The notes under the pieces: generated by a model | The model's database searches: none | The model's input: only the letters and a program-made list of their open reading frames with translations | What the model was told of the DNA's origin: nothing | Part shown: in pieces, positions 22,608-35,149 of the stretch | Numbering within the stretch: position 1 is the stretch's first letter | Layout of the letters: each line of letters starts with the position of its first letter | Assembly (NCBI GenBank): GCA_024500155.1 | Contig: CM044859.1 | Location: 44,872,003-44,936,002, forward strand | Origin: Chenopodium formosanum | Lineage: Eukaryota > Streptophyta > Magnoliopsida > Caryophyllales > Amaranthaceae | Direction: 5' to 3' | Length of the DNA stretch: 64,000 nt | Position numbers and translations under genes: made by a program

Positions 22608-24706
22608 GTCTTCTAAGTCTTATTCCGAAGGCTTCTATTGCAAGAAGAAGGGTCCTTGGAAGAGAGGCTGCCTCGAGCTCAAGGAAGATAAGAAGAAAGA
22701 AACTGTTGCTTTTGTATCAGGTATTTACGTTATAGACTTTAACTTCACTAGCTCAGCTTCATGGTTATTAGATACTGGATGTGGCTCACACCTCTGTTCC
22801 AATTCTCAGGGACTAAGGAACACTAGGAAGCTAGCGAAGGGAGAGGTCGAGCTCTGGGTCGGCAATGGAGCCATGATTGGTGCTGTATCCGCAGGATCTC
22901 TTAGTTTATCTTTGCCCACAAGGATAGTTTTGGAACTTGACAATGTTTATTGTGTTCCCAACATTACCAAAAACATTATTTCAATTTCAGCATTAGACGC
23001 CAAAGGTTTTGAATTATGAGTTAAATACAATTCTTGTTCATTTTATCTCGATAGTATTTTAAATTGTACGACACATTCTAAAAATGGTCTTTATGTGTTA
23101 TTTTTAGACATGGAATTTTATAAGGTTAATAATCCCACTAAGAAAGCCAAGACTACACAGTCTAGTCAGACCTACATGTGGCATTATTGTCTTTGCCACA
23201 TTAACATCAAACGCATCAAGAAACTTCTACAAGAAGGCATTCTAGACATATTTGATTTGGAATCATTAGAGAATTGTGAAGGATGTTTATTAGGCAAGAT
23301 GATAAAGCAACCATTCTCCAAGTTAGGAGAAAGGGACGCTGACTTATTAGGCCTAATACACACCGATGTGTGTGGGTCAATGAGTACACCCGTAAGGAAT
23401 GGGTATCGGTATTTCATAACCTTTATAGACGACTATAGTAGATATGGATATGTCTATCTAATGTCGTACAAATGTGAAACGTTTGATAAATTCAAAGAAT
23501 TTTAGAGTGAAGTTGAAAATCAACATGGCATGAAAATCAAAGCGCCTCGATCGGATCGAGGTTGCGAATATTTGAGCCAAGAATTCGATGACCATCTAAT
23601 GGATCATAGCATACTCTCAGAACTGACACCTCCCGGAACTCCTCAATGGAACGGAGTATCCGACAGGAGGAATCTAACCTTGTTAGACATGGTACAATCG
23701 ACTATGGGTATTAGTGATCTTCCAATCTCTTTCTAGGGACATGCACTTTTAACTACGACACTTACACTGAATCGTGGTCCGTCAAAAGCTGTAGAAAAGA
23801 CTCCATATGAATTATGGACGAAGAAACCTTCAAGGTTGACTTTTCTTAAGATTTAGGGATGCAAAGCATATGTCAAGAGACTTATGTCTGACAAACATCA
23901 TCTAAAATCTGACAAGTGTTTCTTTCTGGGCTATCCAAAAGAAACTAAGGGGTATTACTTCTACAACAAATCCGAGAACAAAGTTTTTGTTGCTCGTGAT
24001 GGTGTCTTTTTGGTGAAGGAACATCTTTCCAAAATGACAAGTGGGAGGAAAATCGAACTCAATGAAGTTTGATAGGATGAGCAACAAGGACAACCTGACA
24101 ATCAAAGTGCTCACAAAGCATCTGTTAACAATGATCAAAGTCAAAATCTGCAAAGTCAAATTGACAATGAAAATGCTCAGTCCATTACCTTACGTAGGTC
24201 AACTCGGCCAAGATTTTAACCTGACAGATATCTCGTTGTTGTATTAACAGAAGATCAAAACATCCTAGTAATGGATAGAGATGAGCCGACAGCCAACAAG
24301 CAAGCTATGATGAGCCCCGATTCTGCAAAATGGCAAGAGGCCATGAAATCCAAAAGGGACTCCATGTTTAAAAATCAAGTATGGGACTTGGTTGATTTAC
24401 CCTAAGTTTACACAACTATCTGATGTAAATGGATAAGTTTAAAACAAACAAAGATGGAAATGTATTCATTTACAAAGCTAGACTGGTAGCAAAAGGTTAC
24501 AAGCAAATTCATGGAATTGGTTATGATGAAACCTTTTCTCCAATTGCAATGCTTAATTCCGTTGGAGTTCTTCTAGCGATTGCTGCATATTACAATTATG
24601 AAATATGGAAGATGGACGTTAAAATTGCCTTCCTCAAGGGAATTTTGGATGAAAGTGTTTACATGACACAACCTGAAGGTTTTGTCGACCAAAACAATGC
24701 TAGAAA
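22608..24706 (+). pseudogene. pol: copia Pol, protease-integrase-RT part, broken
   Basis: The order is typical of copia. Protease has the active-site motif LLDTGCGSHLC (near 22770). Integrase has a His-His/CEGC zinc finger, HTDVCG and DDYSRYGYVYL, and RSDRGCEYL. The usual GVSERRN motif reads GVSDRRN here, so the third acidic residue is Asp instead of Glu. GYPKETKGYYFYN follows. Reverse transcriptase begins (WKMDVKIAFLKG, first catalytic Asp) and is cut at 24706 by an insertion. Stops occur at about 23018, 23503, 23734, 23857 and 24070 and in the linker to RT. Some (ttctag, atttag) look like TGG changed to TAG. Confidence 0.85.
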
Positions 24707-27700
24707 TGTAACACCCCGTATTTTTGAACCATTATTTTATGTGCATTTAAACCTAGTAAACCTAATTTCTAATTTAAATATCAATTTCTAAATTGAAATG
24801 TTGATTTCGTTATTTTAATATAAGGGTAATCCCAATCTTTTGAAACCCTAATTATAATATTTTGACAAAACGTTTGAAAGTTATTATTTAAAAGGGTTAT
24901 GTATTTGAGTTTTAATCATTTCAAACAGTATTTGACTTATCTGAATTGATATTAGCTTTAAAGGGTAATTCCTTAAGTTTAAGTGTCAATTTAGATATTT
25001 AACCTATTAAAATTGATACAGGTCATCATGGGTGATTCCTTGACTAAAGTGTCAATTCTATATGTATAAAATGATTTTAGGGTTTTTAAGACGTTTTACG
25101 TTCAATTGTATTAATATCGATAAGTAAAGTGATATTGGGTGATTCCGTCAACTCGTTTATCGAATTGATATTGTTTATAAACTATTCTTTATTTTATATT
25201 TATAACACTCATTACAATGTCCTTTAATTATTTAGGTCATTATAAATGAATAATATTATTGGTTTCGCATTTTGTCTTTTATGTCGCTCTTTGGTACATA
25301 TGACCTATATATAAATATTTTTTTATTGTGATTTAAATTGTTATTTTCATTATTATTACTGAGATATCAATAATATAATCTATATTGTTGTTTTTGAACG
25401 CGTTTTAAAATGCCTTCCGTTACTTTCCTTTCCTGGTCTAATTTTGGGTCAACTAGCATTTATATATTGGTCGGGTTTTTGCTCAAAACTTCCATGACTA
25501 AATATATTTGGGTAGGCTTGTTTATTAGCTTTCCTAATTCCATTCTTAAGCCTACATTAATCATTCAATCAAGCCCATAAGTGTAGCTTAAGTTAGGGTT
25601 ATTTGAAGCCCAATTTCTCTCCCTTTTCACGGCAGCCACAAGGCTTGATTACTGCTCAAATTCAATTCAAAGTAACCCCCATATTTACCCTCTTTAAGCC
25701 TAATTAAACCCAGCAATTTACTGCCCAAAACCCTTTAGCTTCCTCTTCTCATTTCACGTACAAAGAAGTCAGTTTTCTCCACCCAAAAGATGCAGCAACT
25801 CGCTTCTCTTCTCCCCATCTTTTTCGTGGAATTCAAGGTGGGAATCAAGGGGAAATCAAAGCTTAACTTGCTGCCATAATTGTTGCCAAAATCGTGCTCT
25901 ATCTCTCCTCTAGAACAAGCAAAAACGAGGCAAGGGAACAAGACTGTTTGGGTGGGTGTTGTGCGTGTGGTTGCTGCTGTTTGTGTGCGGTGTTGCTCTC
26001 CTTTTCTTTGGGTTTTGGTGGCCTATATATCAAGGTAACTAGCCTTTCTTCCCTTAGATTATAAATGCTAGGTTTTAGGGTTGAATTGATGGGTAGAAAG
26101 CATGTTAGGGTTAGGAATGGTTTCAATTTTCGTATGTAGTGAGTATGTCTGGTTTTGGAATGGATTCGACCTTCTTTTATGTGTTTAACACATGAATATC
26201 ATGCCTAGTTTGATTTACCATCAATCCCTAATTGTTTTATGATGTTTTTGAAGTGTTTTAATCAAGTTATAACATGATTTTGGGGCTTACAAGTATGATG
26301 TACGTGACTGATGTGTGTGTGTGAGACAGCTGTTTCTGTAGTTTTTCTGGTCGTGGTTGAGCCTTAATTTCAATGACTATATTTCATATTATTGTAGAGG
26401 AATGTTTTACGATCGATTTGATATATTATGGGTAAACTTTGGAGGTGTTTAAGGCCTCCAAATGATTGATTTTGTGAGACAAGTTGTGCTGCCAACGTGA
26501 ATGAGAACGTGATGTTAGACAGAGTTTATGAGCATGTAAATATCTTATATTTGTGACCAATTGAATATATCTTCTAAGTTATTATGGTAGAATTATTTAA
26601 GAGTTTATACCATAGCGAAATTTCATGTTTATATGCAAAATTCTATCTTTTTATGAGCATGTATATTCTAAACTCTTGGATTGCTGACAGCATGTTTATA
26701 TATCTTCTTAGGTCTTAAATTAATTATCTTGATTGTTTTATTGCCTAATTTGAATTAGCATCATGTTAGGATATTCCCTAAATTGATAAAGCATGATTTT
26801 ATATAATTTAAGATAGTTTAAAGTGCCTAAATTAGTGCAACATAGCTGCTGCCCCTAATCTGCTAGGCGTGTGAAGGATGGTGATTTTCAATTGTGTATT
26901 CCTTGATTTCTAAGCGCAAATGCATGTTTAGTATGGTCTATTGTGTTTTAAGAGTGTGTACTAAAATGGGCTAAGCTTAGTTTCATGTTTAAGGTGGGTT
27001 TTTGGGTGAATTGGTATAATTGGTACTGCTATACATTAGTGTAGGGGCTGCTGTAAATATGATTTTATTTTGGCATGTTCTCTCTTGAATTTTAAGTCTA
27101 AAATGGTTTTATATGATGCCTGATGAGTGTATGTATATGCTCTAATTTTTATTTCGCATTTGAAGCATGTTTGATTGGGTTTTTATGTTTATTATTAGAC
27201 TTGTATGTTGCTGTCCCATTTTGGTTGTTTTATGAAATGATAGTTTGGAATATTGGTTTAATTAAATAATTTTATGTAATTTTTTTTTATTGTAAGTATA
27301 TCAATTTATTTGAAATTATATTTTTTAAATAGGTGATGATTGAATTTTTGGGTATTATAAACCCCTAAAGTGAAATATTTCTATGTGTGTTTGAATATGT
27401 GTGGGTTGTAATTGTATTGGCAACGTCGTAATGCTTTAGAGAAGGATAACACTGTCTTTAGCATCACTTCGCCAAGAGTTGTCAATGCACTTAATTGTTG
27501 AATTTCGATAATTAATTATATTCCCAAACTCAGACGATACCTTTTGTGTTTTATTAAGTTGAAGTGTGTTTTGAAAGGGAGTTTCAATTGAATTTAAGAA
27601 ATATGATTTTCTTATGCTGTTTGAATTGAGTGTAAGACCATTTTTGGCTTCTCTGCTGATTTCTGAGTGAAATATATTGTATTATCTATTTTAAGTGATT

Positions 27701-28647
27701 TTTGAATTGTGTGTGGGGCCATAGTCGGGTTTGAGGCCGAGTTGCTTCCCGATGGTTAATGAACATGCTAACTACCTGGATTGCGAGTCTTAGGTAGCTC
27801 AACCTGGGTGAATTGTTGTCGTCCGGGGGCGTGTAAGACCTTATAGGCATCTACCCATAACCGGGAGTTGGCCAATCTTAGACACGGTCTCTGCGAGATG
27901 ACCGGGGGTTCGTCCTGACAAACCTTAGGAAGTGGATTGCGAGGCCACTAGCGTTCCCTCCATGCCAGTTCTACTGTTTTGAAGGTTTTGGTTTTGAAAT
28001 GTTTAAACTAATAAATTATTACTTATTTGAAGTCTATATATTATTATGATTGAAATTGAGTGATTTAATATTGATATTTCTGTTTTAAGTTTATTTTGAA
28101 ATATTTCATTGTTTGTATGGTTTAATGGTTTTAAGTGATTTCATTTGAGTTTTCAAGTTGATTGTGGTTATGGTTTCTTTCTGTTAATTTAAGTCTAAGA
28201 TCTTCTATTTCTGATTTGAGGGAGAACTGCTAGTTGCTCCCCACTAATTGTGGAAAGTTGTTATAATTTGTAGGTTTCATTTGTTTATTTGATATCGGTG
28301 ACGCTGGGTTGGGGATTGAGAGTTTGGAACCTAACTTTTAGGCTTGTATGCCTTTGTTGTTAGTTGACTGTTTAATTATTTTGAATTTAGTCTAGTTTGG
28401 CCGATAAGGGTTGTTCTGCCCTTGGCTTTTGAATGTAATTGATTTGTCCATGTTAAAGTTTGTTTGCTATTTTCTTTTGTTCACATAGTTTGTGCTTAGC
28501 TTAAACAACTTAACTTGGATGTGTGAATAAGTTAAATTTGACTTTTAGACCTAGGTTAAGCTTGCCTTTTCTAATCGAAGTTAAGTAGCCTCCCGTTCAA
28601 GCGTAATTCCGCTAACGCTTCCAGTTCCGAAAGGACGGGGTGTTTCT
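24707..28647. mobile_element. 3.9-kb TGTAACACC-type solo LTR in the copia RT
   Basis: The insert begins TGTAACACCCCGT and ends ACGGGGTGTTTCT. Termini are thus inverted over about 9 of 11 bases, with the last three bases mutated from the expected ACA. The copia coding sequence is interrupted between identical tagaaa copies (24701-24706 and 28647-28652), of which 5 bp (agaaa) fits an LTR target duplication. A TATA-like CTATATAT is near 26022. No protein domain, primer site or second terminus was found. Long LTRs with this start occur in several plant Ty3/gypsy families, Tekay/Del-like among them; the family is not proven. The orientation is probably plus from the TATA position. Confidence 0.72.
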
Positions 28648-29805
28648 AGAAAGGTATGAAAGCTTATGAAGCCCATTTATGTATTAAAGCAAGCAAGTAG
28701 AAGTTGGAATCTGCTATTCGATGAAGCCATTAGTAAGTTTGGTTTTATCAAAAATCCAGATGAGCTTGTGTTTACAAGAAGGTCAGTGGGAGTGACATCA
28801 CCTTCCTAGTCTTATATGTCGATGACATCTTTTTCATTGGAAATAGCATTCCGATGTTAAAGTCTATAAAGGCTTGGCTCGGGAAATGTTTTTCAATGAA
28901 AGACTTGGGAGAGGCTTAGTACATACTAGGCATCAAGATCTATAGGGATAGATCAAAGAGAATGATAGGATTGAGTCAAAGTACTTATATTCATAAGGTA
29001 CTAGCTCAATTCAACATTTAAGAAGCCAAGAGAGGCCACCTGCCCATGTCACATGGCATAACCCTAAGCAAGAAGCAGTGTCCAAAGACACCTGATGAGT
29101 GGGAAAGGATGAATCAGATTCCATATGCTTCGCTTATTGGATCGATCTTGTATGCCATGATATGTACTAGGCCTGATGTATCGTATGTCTTGAGCGCTAC
29201 GAGCCGATACCAATTGGACCCAGGAGAGGCGCATTGGACTGCGGCCAAGAATAACCTAAAGTACCTGAAATGGAATAAGGATAAGTTCCTGGTCTATTGT
29301 GGAAGGGATGAACTAGTTTTTGAGGGTTACACCGACGCAAGCTTCCAGACAGGTAGAGACGACTTCAAGTCACAATCTAGGTACATATTCATTCTCAATG
29401 GAGGAGCGTTTAGTTGGAAGAGTGTTAAGCAAAGCACAAATGCTGATTCAACAACTGAAGCCGAATACTTGGCAGTATTTGAGACAAATAAAGAGGCAGT
29501 TTTGATTCGTAATTTCATTGGGGAATTTGATGTTGTACCCTCTATCAAGGGTCCAATAGACCTCCATTGTGGCAGAAATGGGGCTATTGCTCAGTCTAGA
29601 GAGCCACGAGAACATGAGAAGGACAAACATGTCAAGAGGCGATTTCACATCATTAGAGAATGGAAATCAGAAGGTGAAATAAGAATTTGCAAGGTTTGAA
29701 CGGATGAAAATAAAGCCAATCCACTCACTACAACTTTTGTCTCAAGTGAAGCACAACAAACACGTTGAGGCAATGGGAATCAAGCACATTAGAAACTGGC
29801 TTTGA
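28648..29805 (+). pseudogene. pol: copia Pol, RT C-terminus and RNase H, broken
   Basis: Continues the reverse transcriptase after the insertion. It has YVDDIFFIGN with the catalytic Asp pair, MKDLGEA (followed by a stop) and YILGIKIYRDRS. A long open stretch (29046-29699) covers the RT tail (PYASLIGSILYAMICTRPD) and RNase H, with GYTDASFQ (Asp) and STTEAEYLA (Glu). The usual CDNxxAI motif reads CGRNGAI, so a catalytic Asp is lost. The natural end is near 29805 (KHIRNWL) after a frameshift at about 29750. Confidence 0.87.
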
Positions 29806-30669
29806 TCTCTTTATTTTAGTGTTTTGATTAAATTTTGGACAATGTTAATATAAAACATTATGATGAACCATTAAGTTTTTGAGTAACTAATTTTTCATGG
29901 AATTTAAATCGCTCCGTTTCTATTTAATTGTGATTTAGAATTAAATAATGAGTCCATTTGATTTTAAAGAATACTCAAAATAGGGTATCAAGACAATGTC
30001 TTGGATAAAGAAACACCTGTTAAGTCAACATTGATTATTTTAATCGAAAATTATCCTTAATCAAGGTCATTTTTTTTGTTGAAAATTAATGACCATTTGA
30101 GATTAGTGTGTAGTATGATTTATAGCACCGTTTCTTGTGATATGAAGACATAAATCATTTGCACAGGTATTGGTTTAGAACTATACTAGATCGACCTATG
30201 AGAATACTTTAAGAGATTCAAAATCGTCATTAGTATATTTCTCATTATTTCTATCGAAACTCTTTTCCTTGACCATGAGTATTGTGAGGTCTCTTGTTTG
30301 AGTACTATTCTGTTTTTTATGCTGGTCAAATATCTGCCATAATTGGGGATTATAACGACGGCTATCAGGGGGCTAGGTCCTCTTAGTATGATAAGCTACA
30401 TTACAGGATTGGGAATGTCCCCCTACTAACAATAGGGAACATGTCATGTTGTTTACTAGGCCACTCGAAGAGCAAGACTGTGAAAATACATGGTCGTTCT
30501 CAAATTGATTTTAGAAATCATCTGGTTATTGACAGTTAAACTCGAATTTTTAGAAACACTTCTAGAAGTAATTGGGATGACAAATAATCTTACCCTATAG
30601 TTCATGAAGAGACATAGGAAAGGGGCTATACACTGAAAGCTCACTTGTCCGGAAGTACAAGTGGGAGAT
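29806..30669 (+). other. copia 2 3' untranslated region
   Basis: No coding potential. The last 200 bp match 6472-6667. The purine-rich ccacttgtcc...gtgggagatt context just before 30670 may hold the polypurine tract (gtgggagatt). Confidence 0.6.
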
Positions 30670-31929
30670 TGAAAGGAATGGTGTCCTTCGAATAAGTGTA
30701 TTATTCTGATAGTGTGTTCAGAATTATTAGAAAGCTAATATATTCACTAAGGTCAAGTGATCGGAGTTCTTGGGTGGAGGCCGCTTCCGATTAGTAATAT
30801 TAATGCATAATTGATATTACAGCTTAATCGTGACTGAACCCTTCAGGTCACACCCAAGCAATGAACGAACAGGCACGATGAATGAATTCGAAGGAAATTA
30901 ATGAGTCGCTCGAGTAATAAATATTTCGACGTAAAAAATTCGAGCTTAGAGCGTTGAAACTGAGCATCGAAAGTCGAGTCAAAAATAATAAAAATACGAC
31001 ACATGCAAATAATAGTAAATAAACATGTTTCCCAAAATACCCCTAGCATCGGAGTGCCCCGAGCAATCCGAGTGCTAGGGGCACAACGTGTGGCATGGTG
31101 GCCAGCATGCACACCAAACTGAGCCTAGGATGGCTGGTGCGTGCTAGCACACCAATGCTAGCAGCCAAGGACAGCCACAGCCGCAAGCGAGCAGCAGCCC
31201 GCATTTGGAGTGCGTGGCTTGCTGGCCACAACCAGCAGTAGCCCGCACAAGGAGTGCGAGGCTTGCTTGCTGTGAGCAGCAGCAACTCGCATCTCCTTGG
31301 TGTAGATGGCTGGGACGTATGCTAAGCGGGAACATGTGTGAGGGGGCTTTAAGTGTGAGGGACATGTGTCACAAGGAGAGGAAGAGAGTGGGGAGCAAGT
31401 TTGGTCCCCCCCTCTCCCAGTGGTCCTCACTTCCCTTCACATGTATTGATGATACTTGTTGATTTTTTACTATTTTGCTTATTTATTTTATTTTAACTTT
31501 AAAATAAAATGTGGAATTCTCAAAGTCCCACATTGATGGGAGAGAATTTCATACTCCCATCATTCCCTATAAATACCCAAGTTGGGATTTTTGGAATGAT
31601 ACTTGAGTAGGAGTTTAATAAGGCATTGCCATTGCAAAAACCCTTGAACTCATATAATACTCGGGCTTTGGTCGGGCCTTGCTAACCCCGAGGCAACGGA
31701 CCTTAAAGTCGGTAGTTGTTTTGCGGGTGGATCTCCCTTACAGGCCTTTGTGTTTTCGGGGCTTGCTTTCAAGTAAAAGCCTAATCGGTCGGGCGAAGCA
31801 TGCGACAAAGGTATATTTCCTATTTTTCCCTTTTGTGTTTATTTTGTGCATTAGTGATATTAAATATTGCGAGCGTGATCCTTGGCTCGCGTATTTTCCG
31901 CGGTGAGTAGGACTCACCAAATCCCAACA
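30670..31929 (+). mobile_element. copia 2 3' LTR
   Basis: A 1260-bp LTR, TGAAAGGAATGG to ATCCCAACA. It contains a GC-rich minisatellite (about 31180-31310; repeated wording agcagcccgc and gtgcgtggcttgc), a TATA box (TATAAATAC, 31569-31577), and the sequence atactcgggctttggtcggg downstream. It is followed by ctaag, matching the cgaag before 15736. Open frames on both strands at 31043-31462 come from the minisatellite. Confidence 0.9.
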
Positions 31930-34010
31930 CTAAGTCACCCAACATTGGGGATTACAATATTCGAAAAACATAAATGGGGGCTACAACATTTGAAAACATA
32001 AAATAAGGGCTCAAAAGCCCAAACTATAGTCAAACTACTCTAGTTTGATTATGTCTTCTAGAATTTCCTGAACTAACTAGTTTTGTGAAATCTTGAAATC
32101 ACAGTTTTATAAGTGAATAATAATAACCATCGCTTATTTTTATCATTAATAAAACTAATTTTGCAACTTACGCGTGAAAAAAATAAACATGAGTCGCAAG
32201 AACAATTTCATGGTATTATCAAAGTTCAAAATTTCATTAATATTTTTAATGCGTAATTGTTGTTCTAAACCCTTTAATTTACATTAAAATTAACCAGTAT
32301 AGTCTATGTAAGCAAAAAATGTGAAATAAAGTTCAAGCACAATTTCAAAATAAAAAAACACATATATGCTTGTACATGCTCATACAGGATCAATAATTTT
32401 CCACTTCACATGAAATTTGTTGCAATATACTGCTTAAACAAGTCACAACAACAAATTAAAAAATTCATGAAAATAAGTCGAATCGAAAATCCCAAACTTC
32501 AGGTTAGGATTCTTCATTTGATTTCTCCATTTTATTGACAAAGATCAAAGTCTGGTAAAATAAAAGGAGCAAGATTAACTTTCCGTAGCTTTAAATGACA
32601 ACCAAAAAATGGAAAGAGATCAAAATTAGAGAAAGAGAAGAAAGAGGAAAGTGAGCTACAGATCGCGCTTCTCCAACTCTTTTACTGATTCAAATGTTGC
32701 CCGCAATGAATCAAGTTACGCGTGGCATCCCATCGCATCTTAGTTTCTTGTGCGCGGCTGGCGAACGCGATCTACAAAGTTGCGCGCGGACACAGGTCAT
32801 TTAAAAGTCCAGTGCTCAGATTTCGATCCATTATTTCCCAACGGTATTGTACGTTGTTAGACGTAATAACGCGCAAATTATCGAAATCTTTTATAATTGC
32901 TTTGCATCTTTTAGTTTATTTTCTTTTTTGATAATTTTTTGCATCATCCTGCATGCACACTATGCTTTGTGCCTGACCTAAGCATACGTTTAGGATGTTT
33001 TTCGTAAGCGTGTGTTATGACGTTCCGTAGAGGTGCTTTACGTAAGACCCGTTCTTTTATTTCTTTTTGACGTCAACAACATAAAGGATGGCGTTCATGC
33101 AGCGTAAAAATGTACAGCATAGGTTTTGTATAAAATTTCACCTTTTCCCGGGTTTACGTGATCTACTTCTTGTACCTAAAAGGTAAAATTTCTTTACTTA
33201 GGCGTTAGCTAAACGAGTCGACTGGCGCACCGAACCATTTTGAGACAAGGCACATTCTTGATTGGAAGCAAACACGGTAGTAAGTGAGCTTACTTGCTTA
33301 CCGAACAATTATCATGTCGTCCACCCCCTGTATAAAGGAAGCAAATACGGTAGTTAGTCAACTAACTGACTTGTCGAACAGTTAGGGTGTCGTCCCCCCT
33401 CTGTATAAAAAGCGATGTACGATATCGCATCTATGTAGGCACATGCCCCCAGTCCTGAAACACGTGTTTTCATCTGGTGGACAAAACTGCAAAGAGAGTT
33501 TATGATTTTCTTCTCTTTCACTGGATTTGGATATATGCCTCTACTCTTGAGACATGTATTTCTATCTTGTGGACACCAAATGCTGCGTTTGGACAAGCAA
33601 ATTGTCAAGAACTTTATTCACTTGTTAGGCTACGAATGCTGAAACACCCCTTTTATCATGTTTATAACTTGTTCAAATTAGGCTAAAGTTTCAATGACAT
33701 ATCGAGGACGTAGACATGATTAGGAGGATATAATCCCTTTTACTCCTTTTAAAATCGATTTCTTCTCATGACTTGACATCACCAAGAGCAACCTTTACTT
33801 GTAAAAGCGTTCTACATTACAAAGGATCAATCCGGATTATTTAGTACACTAAGACTAGAACACTTAGCGAATCAAGGATCGTTTCGACGTCCATAAATAT
33901 TACTAAAAGATTCTTTATTCTTAGGAAAATTCGCAGGATGAGTCACAAATTTATTTCCTTAACTACTTTGATCATCTTCTATTCTAAACACGATCAAAGT
34001 TGGGGCTAAC
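31930..34010. other. unassigned tract ending in a polypurine tract
   Basis: No protein domain was recognised. It is AT-rich to 32640, with GC-richer patches at 32720-32830 and 33000-33080. A tandem repeat lies at 33264-33411. The last bases (aaagttggggctaac) resemble the polypurine tract of the complete Tat element (AAAGTGGGGGCTTC). They directly precede the LTR terminus at 34011, so at least the right part is probably the 3' end of a plus-strand Tat-related element. Confidence 0.45.
33264..33411 (+). repeat. two-copy tandem repeat, each ending in TATAAA
   Basis: Two units of about 73 bp share ggaagcaaa, acggtagt, gaaca and the final tgtataaa. Each contains an internal inverted repeat (agtaagtgagcttact in unit 1, agttagtcaactaact in unit 2). 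Whether the TATAAA boxes act as promoters cannot be told. Confidence 0.65.
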
Positions 34011-35100
34011 TGTAGACACCTACTTTTGGACTCTTTTCCCGAAAGGAAGTGAGATGATGTACAAAAACCCGTTCTTCATACTAGATCAAATTTGAAGTGT
34101 TTATGGACTACGAAATGCATTATGAAGTAAGTTATACACTCATATTTGAGACCAAGTTATCTTGGAGCCTTTTCTTATTACTAATTATGCCTAAAACGTG
34201 CTCATACATGTTTAAACTTAATTAATAACGGACCCAAATGCGGCAAATGCAATGATTCGATCTAATGGATCTTACATTGTTGAAAACCGAGAAAAATATA
34301 TAAATAATCATCAAATTTTAGTGCATGTACTATACAAATTGATATCCATTTCAAAAGCTTTCCAACGGTATATCATAAACCCAATTCCGAGCTAAAACGA
34401 AGAAGTTATGATAAAACAACTAAACCAGACCCTAAAACCGATCCCCTTGCACTCCAACGACCATATCTTTTGTTTAATAACTTATTTTAACCTAATTCTA
34501 ACATCATTGGAAATAAGACATTTAGAGATTTCCAATGATATCTCATACGCCTTAATCCAACTTCACAATAAAAAATTAGGGAAGTTGTAAAAACGCATTT
34601 TTGTGTAAGGAAAACCGCACCAAGGCCTACTCAGAAAGTTGTTCGCGTCATCTGATGGCGCGGCTATAAAACCCTAAACCTACATCCCTACACCTATAGA
34701 TAGGGGTCTTAGTTCAACCCGAAAGGGGACAAAACCCTAATCTCTCAAACCCTAGCATTTTTAAAACCCTAATCTCTTAAGTTCTCTTACCATCATACTA
34801 CTTTTCATCTCTCTTCCCAAATACTTTTCAACCTTAATTGAATCCATTGATGTCCTTGAAGGTACAAAGAAGAAAGAAAGTCTATGAACGCATTAAACAA
34901 TGATCTAGCATAAAAGAAGAACAGTCAGTTTCCTGAGCACTTACATAAATCACTTGTCTTTTATAGTTCAATTTACTCTAAATTGAATAAATAGTGTTGT
35001 TTGATCACTTTAAACAAACTTTTAATTAATTTAATTCACATATTATTCTTTTGTTAATCAAGACTAGAGTTTGAATTATTAATTGATTGTTTTATCACAA
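34011..35100 (+). mobile_element. Tat-like LTR, plus strand, right end unclear
   Basis: Starts TGTAGACACCTACTTTTGG, the family terminus, just after a polypurine tract, so it would be a 3' LTR. It shares tttccaacggtatatcat with the same position in the complete element's LTRs (ttccaacgatatattat on that strand). It also shares a ccttgaaggta segment past the TATA box (TATAAAA, 34665-34671). The right part seems replaced by the inverted copia fragment. The boundary is placed only roughly. Confidence 0.6.
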
Positions 35101-35149
35101 AAGTCAAGGAAAACATTGTTCATTTCTTGTTCATTCTTGTTCTTAGCAA

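Larger units (their letters stand above)
15736..31929 (+). mobile_element. Ty1/copia element 2 (nested, disrupted)
   Basis: A plus-strand copia element with both LTRs (15736-19142 with an insertion, and 30670-31929), a primer site, a 2.7-kb leader, and gag and pol in copia order (protease, integrase, reverse transcriptase, RNase H). Flanks are cgaag on the left and ctaag on the right, a 5-bp target duplication with one mismatch. Two other elements have inserted into it: 15937-18392 in the 5' LTR and 24707-28647 in reverse transcriptase. After removing them the element is about 9.8 kb. Every coding domain carries stops, so it is not autonomous now. Confidence 0.88.

Noticed and set aside
25735..26126. 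Two short minus-strand frames in the 3.9-kb insert
   Set aside because: No domain and within a presumed LTR upstream of its TATA-like box.
31043..31462. Several Cys/Ala-rich frames on both strands
   Set aside because: They read through the LTR minisatellite, and the composition reflects repeat units.
33190..33240. Resemblance of gactggcgcaccgaacc to the Tat 3' tract at 41300
   Set aside because: The orientation conflicts with the LTR and polypurine tract at 33995-34030. The match is short and may be chance.
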